Below are positions 57,813 to 64,000 of a stretch of 64,000 bases of DNA, piece by piece. The first letter of the stretch is position 1; each line of letters opens with the position of its first letter. The notes below the pieces were generated by a model. The model was given only the letters and a program-made list of their open reading frames with translations. It had not been told where the DNA came from and made no database searches. Both the position numbers and the translations under genes were made by a program. The DNA is from Chlamydomonas reinhardtii (lineage: Eukaryota; Chlorophyta; Chlorophyceae; Chlamydomonadales; Chlamydomonadaceae), in assembly GCF_000002595.2 (NCBI RefSeq), contig NC_057013.1:1378501-1442500 (forward strand), written 5' to 3'.

Positions 57813-58454
57813 ATGACGGAGCTGGTGTGGCGGAATCGAGTGGGCTTGAAACGGTCGACAGCATCGTTGTTACTGTGGCTTTCAATACTTGCAGCAGCAG
57901 CAGGTGCGGGATAGCGTTTCAACGGGACGACGACGGGTATCAGGTGGCATGAATCCGCCCGCCCGTGTGCGGCCCCGGGCCCGCTGGTGCCTCCTTCCCC
58001 GACGCCTTCCACTTCTCTCACTCCCGTCAACGTGTGACACAGTGGAGGAAGAACGGCTGATAGGATGGCGGGGCGACACCTACAATCCAAGGAGCACGAT
58101 GGAGAGCCAGGTCCGTGCACGCAGGACAGGTCCTCTCCCCACCATCTGCTCCGCTCCTCCCCGCGCAACCATTGCCGGGTCCCTAGGTGGACACAGCTTG
58201 GCGACCCACAATCTATGAAACAGCACCTGCTCTCAGGGGCATAGACCGGCAGGCCGGTGGCGTTCCGGGTCGTTGGGCACACACACACACACGGCGCGGT
58301 GAAGGGTCGGAGTGCGTTACCCTGTGGACTCCAGAGCTGTTTGCGCTCTGCCGGGGAAACGCCAGGTCACGGCAGCCCTCGATTGAGAGCCCTGTCGTTG
58401 GTTATACCAGATACACGATCACGTGATCTGGCAGAATAACCGTGGAAACCGTAG

Positions 58455-58490
<36 letters not shown>

Positions 58491-61400
58491 ACACACACGC
58501 AACGCATGCCCGGCGCTATGCTGCGCAGGAGCCGTTTGTGTCTGTCATCTCGTGGGAGCCCCGCGCGTTCGTCATCCGCAACTTCCTCACGGACCAGGAG
58601 GCGACCCATATCGCTGACGTGGCACAGGTGCGGAGTTCTGTGTGGTGTGGGGGTGCGGGGTAGGGGCGGGCGCGGCAGCAATGCGGACAGCATGGGTAGG
58701 GATGGAGGGTTTAGGAGAGGTGAAGGCCAGGCAGCGGCGGCGTAACGCCGTGTGTGTGTTGAGGCAAGGCCGGCAGCATTAATGCAGGTGTGCGATGCGT
58801 GCTGTGCTCTGGCTACTCTTGCAAGCTATGCTGCCGCTTGGCAATGAATCAGAGGGTAGAGCCACACCCGCAAACGCAAACGCGCGCGAGGGCTCGGGCG
58901 AGTACCACCCTCACCTGCGGATCTCGACTGCAGGTGCACATGCGGCGGTCGACGGTGGTGGCGGACAATGGGTCCAGCGTGTTGGACGACTACCGGACGT
59001 CGTACGGCACATTCATCAATAGGTGGGGGGGAGGGGAGCGACAGGGGTTAAAGGGGGGGATTCATTATACGGGGGAGGGCAGTTGCAAAGGAGCGGTTGG
59101 GGCCGCGACGTAGGCTGCGGAACAGGCGATGTAAGCGCCAGCTAGCCTACAGCACCATCACCACCTGCACATCACCATCACCATCTTGCGACCACCACTA
59201 CTCACCCTACTTCAAAGACGCACGTGTCAACGACTGTTCTTGGATGTCTCGTTGCCTGCCTGCCTGCCTGCCTGGCTGCAGGTATGCCACGCCGGTGGTG
59301 GCGCGGGTGGAAGACCGGGTGGCGGTGCTCACACGTGTGCCCGTGCACTACCAGGAGGACATGCAGGTGCGGGGCGACAGGGGGGGTGGGGTGGGGGTGC
59401 TTTGTGTGTAGGGGGGGCGGCACAGCGGTACAGCAGGCGCGTCGGTACCGATATTCGTCAAGTCCAGCAGCCAGCTAACGGGGACATGAAGATTTAATCG
59501 GGGGGCCTTCAAGCGGCCGGGAGTGGGCAGGGTGTGTGAGCAAGGAGTGAGGCACGTAGGCGGTCGGGGCAGCTGGAGCCGCCGGCTGCTGTGAAAAGAC
59601 TTGAGCCCGTTAGGTGCGGGGCGCCAGGGGGCGCTGTGGTGTTGCGTACTGGCGCCCGCCGGCCGCTGATAGAAGGCATTCGCTCCATTGCAGCAGCGGC
59701 GCAAGCCCCCGTAGAGCTCCGGACGCCCACCGATTCAACCCCACGAATGCGGAAACACCGCCCTCCCTTCGCCTCCCTCACCACCTCCCTGACAACACCA
59801 ACAATAACCGAAACCCCGCCGCAACCCACCCCACCCTAAATATATACTTTCATGAACGGCTGCACCCCCCACCCTCGCCCCACTCCCACCCCCACACAGG
59901 TCCTGCGCTACGGCAACGGGCAGTACTACCACCGTCACACCGACAGCCTGGAGAACGACTCGCCGCGGCTGGCCACTGTGCTGCTGTACCTGTCCGACCC
60001 GGAGCTGGGCGGCGAGACGGCCTTCCCGCTGGTGCGTTCGGGGGGGGGGGATAGGGGGGAGGGGCGTGTGTGTGTGTGTGTGTGGCGGGGGATTGCGAAT
60101 GAGAAATCTAAAGTGTGGTCGTGGGGGCGTTGGGGCATTGTGCGGCTTTGTGGCCGTGCAGATCGTGGGTGGGGCTATAATGGGGTAAGGGAAGGCGGAC
60201 TGTTGCGGGCGCTTGTGGTCGCGCGTTTTGCGTCGCCTCACCCCGGGCTGTGGCACGGCAGCCGCACAGGGACCACAGCCGTGTTGCAGTGCTTGCGGTG
60301 CTGCAGGCTGTGTGCCGCTGCCCTGGGAGCTCTAGGCTGGGGACCAGGTAGGACCACCTGGCCCTTTCCGCACACGACACTTACGTACAGTGCCCCGGTG
60401 CGTGTCACGTCGCTGCGCCCCGCACACACACACACACACACCAGGCGGAGGCGTGGGCGCACCCGGACATGCCCAAAGTGTTCGGGCCCTTCAGCGAGTG
60501 TGTCAAGGTGAGGGGCAGGGCAGGGGGCCGGAGGGGAGGGGGTCGGAGGCGAGGGAGCCGGTGGGGTGGTGGGGTGGTGGTGGTGCGGGGAGCAGTGTGC
60601 GCCCACGCGGCATGGCCACTACGGTATGGGCACTGTCGCACGGGTCGCAGCGACCAGGCGCCCAGCACGCCTACCGCAGCTCTCACAGTTCTCACCCCGA
60701 CCGTACGCACACACGAGAACCGCTTGGACTTAGCGGCCAGGAGTAGCGACGCGGAGCTGGGAATCGTAGGAGTGCCTGGGCCTCACGGTACCGTGAGCAC
60801 GTGCATGGGTTTGCACCCTTGAGAGCGTGTGGACACGAATCCCCCCTCGAGGTTAGAGTAGCGGGGGTTGCGCGATTTCCGGTTGGTAAGACCGGCGGCT
60901 CACCGCAGCAGGTATCTTCAGGTAACATCCGTAAACCGTCGCTTTGCTGCATCGCATACACTGTCTTTGCGCAATGTTTACCTTGTGCTCTTTAACATGA
61001 GAACCGCCCTGCTACCGTACCGAGCCCACCGCCAGGACTGCCCCCTCACCCTCGCCCCCTCTCGCCCTCTCACCCGCTTCCCATTCTTCCCACGCGCCCC
61101 TCTGCCAGAACAACGTGGCGTTCAAGCCGCGCAAGGGCGACGCGCTGCTGTTCTGGAGCGTCAAGCCCGACGGCAAGACGGAGGACCCGCTCAGCGAGCA
61201 CGAGGGCTGCCCCGTGGTGCGTGCCCGGACGCCCGCGGGGGGGGCGAAAGGGGCTGTCCACATGGTTGGTTCAGATGCGTGGCTGGGCCGTGCGTTGTGT
61301 GTGTGCCGGCTGGGGGCTCCAGGCATGACTGAGTTGGGAGAAGGCGAAAACGGCGGAAACGGCGGGGGTGCTGCGCGTCCTGCAGCGTCTTTTTGGGGTG

Positions 61401-62263
61401 GGGGACGAGCACCGTGGAGGGCACCGCGGTGCCGCTGGAACCGGGCATGTGCTGTGCGGTGACGTGGACATGGGCGTGGGCATGTGTGTGCAGATTCGCG
61501 GCGTCAAGTGGACGGCCACGGTGTGGGTGCACACCAAGCCGTTTCGGCCGGAGGAGTGGGACGACGTGGCCAAGACCTTCACACGCAATGACCTGGAGGA
61601 AGACCCGGGTGAGGGCGCGGGGGGTGGAGGCAGCCGTTCATGGGGAACGGAGGGATGGGAAGGGAGGAGGTTGCACGCATCTGACGCGATGTACTGGAGC
61701 GGTCATCTAGCAGGAACTGCGCCGTCCGTGCCATTCCTCTGTGACGCCGCCGCTGCCGGCCGCGGCCGCCCGCAGGCGAGTGCACGGACCGGCACAAGGA
61801 GTGCCCCAAGTGGAAGGCGGCGGGCGAGTGTGAGAAGAACCACGGATACATGCAGGGCGACGCGAACCAGGTGAGCGAGGCGGAGTGGTGCGGGCTTGAC
61901 GAGCTGGATGAGCTGATCAACACAGTTCGGGCTCGGGTTGGGACGGTTTTGGAGGCCTGGTGGGGAGCTTTGCCTGATCCTGTGTACACGCGCACAAACG
62001 CACAAACGCACAAACGCGCTGCCTGACGGTCCCCACACCCTGGCGGCCAGCAGGTGGGGTCGTGCCGGCTGTCGTGCGGCGTGTGCGAGGACTGCGAGCC
62101 CGGCGACCGCGCCTGCTACAGCCGCAACCGCGACAAGCAGGGCTACCTGGTGTACCACCCCGAGGAGCTATTCACGCCGCGCAGCGGGGAGAGCGGCGCC
62201 AGCTTGGGCGAGGGGCTGGAGAGCGCGTTCGGCATGGACGGCGATGGTGGTGCGGGGTATTGA
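57813..62263 (+). CDS. Prolyl 4-hydroxylase with C-terminal ShKT domain
   Basis: Eleven exons in phase (384 residues): 57813-57903, 58043-58110, 58529-58627, 58934-59022, 59282-59366, 59900-60031, 60445-60507, 61109-61216, 61494-61608, 61776-61870, 62054-62263. Hydroxylates prolines of secreted proteins using Fe(II), ascorbate and 2-oxoglutarate. In volvocine algae such enzymes act on Hyp-rich cell-wall proteins in the ER/Golgi. The N-terminus has Arg/Lys then [12 protein letters not shown], a signal anchor. The family start is [19 protein letters not shown]; the core has [13 protein letters not shown] (His157 and Asp159), [41 protein letters not shown] (distal His240) and [11 protein letters not shown] (2OG-binding Lys250). 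Residues about 286-325 form a six-Cys ShKT module ([18 protein letters not shown], then [10 protein letters not shown]), followed by a further Cys-containing tail ending DGDGGAGY. All catalytic residues are present. Confidence 0.95.
58455..58499. repeat. (CA)n microsatellite in prolyl 4-hydroxylase intron
   Basis: About 45 bp of alternating CA with one ATA step, ending about 30 bp before the acceptor of exon 3. A shorter (CA)n at 60423-60441 directly precedes exon 7. Confidence 0.9.
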
Positions 62264-62592
62264 TGACTGGGCAACGCGCGCTGGGAGCTTTGGGGCGGGC
62301 AGGCGGGGTAGGCGATTAGTGCTGGCGGGCGGGCAGGCGTGGGGGAGGTGGCGCGTGAGCTGGCGTCTTGGTGCGTGGGTGGGTGCGATGGGAGAGGGTA
62401 AGGGGCAGTTTGGCGTAGCGCCTTGTTGTGGTGTCTTGGTGGCGGGTAGGGGCAGTTTGCTAGGCGGCTGCTGGCATGGACTGGGTGGCGACCAGCGAGG
62501 GACGGAGGGAGGGTGCGGAGGTGCTTCACAGGCATCCGTGGTAGCTGACAGGGCGGAAGTAGGCGCCCTTGCTTGGTCGGACTGTCCCTTCT

Positions 62593-62597
62593 TGTAA
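62593..62597 (+). terminator. TGTAA poly(A) signal of prolyl 4-hydroxylase
   Basis: TGTAA 330 nt past the stop codon, the usual Chlamydomonas nuclear poly(A) signal, at a typical distance and with no competing copy seen nearer. Confidence 0.65.
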
Positions 62598-63046
62598 TGT
62601 CGCATTCATAGATAAGGCAGGCAGGGAACTGGAGTTGCACCGTGTGGACGCGTTAGCTGAGGCAGGCCTCGGCGCTGTTGCATGTGTATGATTTCGCCGT
62701 ACATCACTACATGTTTTCCACAGATGCTATCGCCCGGGCGCCCGGAGCGTGAGGAATGCGCATCAGCAAACTTCCAGCCAGCCAGCGACTTGTCGGTACA
62801 GTAACTCCGGCGTTCGACCAGCCATGTACTCCTGCTCTGCCGTTGCAAATTGTTTGCTGTCTGCTTGGGGTACGGGCGTCAGCTGCACCCTAAGGGACCT
62901 CGCCAACCTGCCTGAACCCTGTCCCATCACACATCACACGCCCTAGCAATCCGTTGCCCCCATTTCATATCTGCCTACAGTGTTCACACTCCAGCAGCGC
63001 CAGCTCCAGCGCGCGACGCCAGCAAACTTTTTTGGGCTGAGCCCCC

Positions 63047-63083
63047 TGAGCGAAGCGATCCAGGGGGGGCGAAGCCCCCCAGG
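63047..63083. repeat. G/C hairpin, candidate dispersed palindromic repeat
   Basis: CCCTGAGCGAAGCGATCC leads into a stem of seven G and one C paired with a G and six C around a GAA loop (core GGGGGGCGAAGCCCCCC). The preceding GAGCCCCCTGAGCG could pair alternatively with the G run. Confidence 0.6.
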
Positions 63084-63098
63084 ATTGCCCCTGTCCGT

Positions 63099-63252
<154 letters not shown>

Positions 63253-63506
63253 GTCGACAAAAAGTGCCAAACTGGCACAAACCGCGAGCGCTACGTAATA
63301 TTACTTGCTATTCCCTATTGTAGAAAAATAGGCAGCAGGTAAAACTCGGCCGGAGTGAGAAGCGACCTACCGGCAGTGGGGCCAGCGGCGGTGGCGCCTG
63401 ACTGTCCATGTGCGGACGCAGAAGGTGGGGGTTGAGGGGAGGGGGCCAGCAGATGCATCCACACCAACTGCACTGCGCTGACGCTACACCAATGCCACGG
63501 GTACAG

Positions 63507-64000
63507 GTGCTGGAGCACACGGCGCAGCAGCTGGCTGGTGGAAGGCCCAAGGAGGAGGTCATTGTTGGCTGGGGCAACGCCAACACTGGCTATGGCGGTT
63601 GCATCAGCAGGTTGGGGCGGGGCCCAAACCGGGCACTGCTCCGCCTGCTGGTGGACAAGTACGCGCACCTGGTGGTGTACGTGGACGAGTTCTACACATC
63701 GCAGGCAAGATGAGAGCAGACGGGTTGGAATGAGTAGACAGGTGGTCGGGTGGACAGGATGGGGCTCGTGTACAGGTAGCCGGGTAGCCAGCAAGGTTCA
63801 CACTGTACTCCTGCCCCCTCCCTCCCCAGGTGTGTGCGAAGTGCGGGCGGCGCTTACTCGGCAACGGGCAGCGCTGCCTGCAGGCGGTCGTACCATGGGG
63901 GGGCTTACGTGCTCACCAAGTCCAAGTGTGCAACCACTGCGGGACGGTGTGGGTGAGTCCACTTTGTGGGCGGGCGGCTGGCTGGGCGATGGATGGGTGG
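63507..64000 (+). CDS. TnpB/Fanzor-like RuvC nuclease, C-terminal part (continues beyond window)
   Basis: Two exons are readable. Exon a (acceptor near 63506, to 63703) encodes VIVGWGNANTGYGG, ISRLGRGPNRALLRLLVDKY and VVYVDEFYTSQ. Exon b (63830-63952) opens with VCAKCGRRLLGNGQ and ends VQVCNHCGTVW before donor GTGAGT. Joined in phase 0 they give the block EFYTSQVCAKCG, then CNHCGTVW: the RuvC-II/III neighbourhood and CxxC...CxxC zinc ribbon of TnpB and its eukaryotic relatives, the Fanzors (bacterial form YTSQTCSxCG). The intron between them uses a GC donor (CAG|GCAAGA) and a normal AG acceptor. The final RuvC-III Asp (RDxNAA motif) would lie just past the window. The RuvC-I and guide-RNA-binding parts were not found upstream, so the gene is either 5'-truncated or has unrecognised exons before 63507. 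The visible part has no disabling change. Confidence 0.72.

Overview
The window is nuclear DNA from a GC-rich volvocine green alga, Chlamydomonas or a close relative. The signs are intron-dense genes with short GT-AG introns, Ala/Gly/Ser/Gln-rich linkers, (GT)n and (CCTG)n arrays, TGTAA-type poly(A) signals, and families typical of this clade: receptor-type nucleotide cyclases, ShKT-tailed prolyl 4-hydroxylases and a plant-type FPG. No organelle genes, rRNA, tRNA or CRISPR array was recognised. Gene models were built by reading splice sites and checking exon phases by hand; no RNA data were available.

Layout. Positions 1-15.5 kb hold two tandem minus-strand receptor cyclases (the first cut by the window edge), each with a solute-binding-protein-like ectodomain, one membrane span and a cytosolic cyclase region. 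The second is complete (16 exons, 1,692 codons) and has two cyclase homology domains. A 2.9-kb spacer with a degenerate minisatellite separates them. Positions 16.2-21.7 kb hold a very large Fe(II)/2-oxoglutarate oxygenase (minus). Positions 22.3-28.6 kb hold an Ala/Glu-rich coiled-coil protein (minus). Positions 28.9-32.4 kb hold a plastid-type TRM1 tRNA methyltransferase (plus), converging on an ABC1/ADCK atypical kinase (33.0-38.1 kb, minus). Positions 38.5-40.7 kb hold a two-RRM glycine-rich RNA-binding protein (plus).

Positions 41.3-46.3 kb hold two head-to-head genes for divergent RecA-fold proteins. They share a 273-bp promoter and both lack the Walker A lysine. Positions 47.8-52.1 kb hold a small organelle-targeted basic protein (minus) head-to-head with an RluA-type pseudouridine synthase (plus). 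Positions 52.8-57.4 kb hold formamidopyrimidine-DNA glycosylase (minus), head-to-head with a prolyl 4-hydroxylase with a C-terminal ShKT domain (57.8-62.3 kb, plus). The right edge carries the C-terminal part of a TnpB/Fanzor-like RuvC nuclease (63.5 kb to beyond the window), next to a (CCTG)n array and a G/C hairpin.

Most genes are unrelated housekeeping genes. Loose functional groupings are RNA modification (TRM1, RluA), DNA maintenance (FPG and the RecA-like pair) and signalling (the cyclases). The parts most worth a second look are the Fanzor-like fragment, the twin-domain tandem cyclases with mosaic identity, and the divergent pair of degenerate RecA-fold genes.
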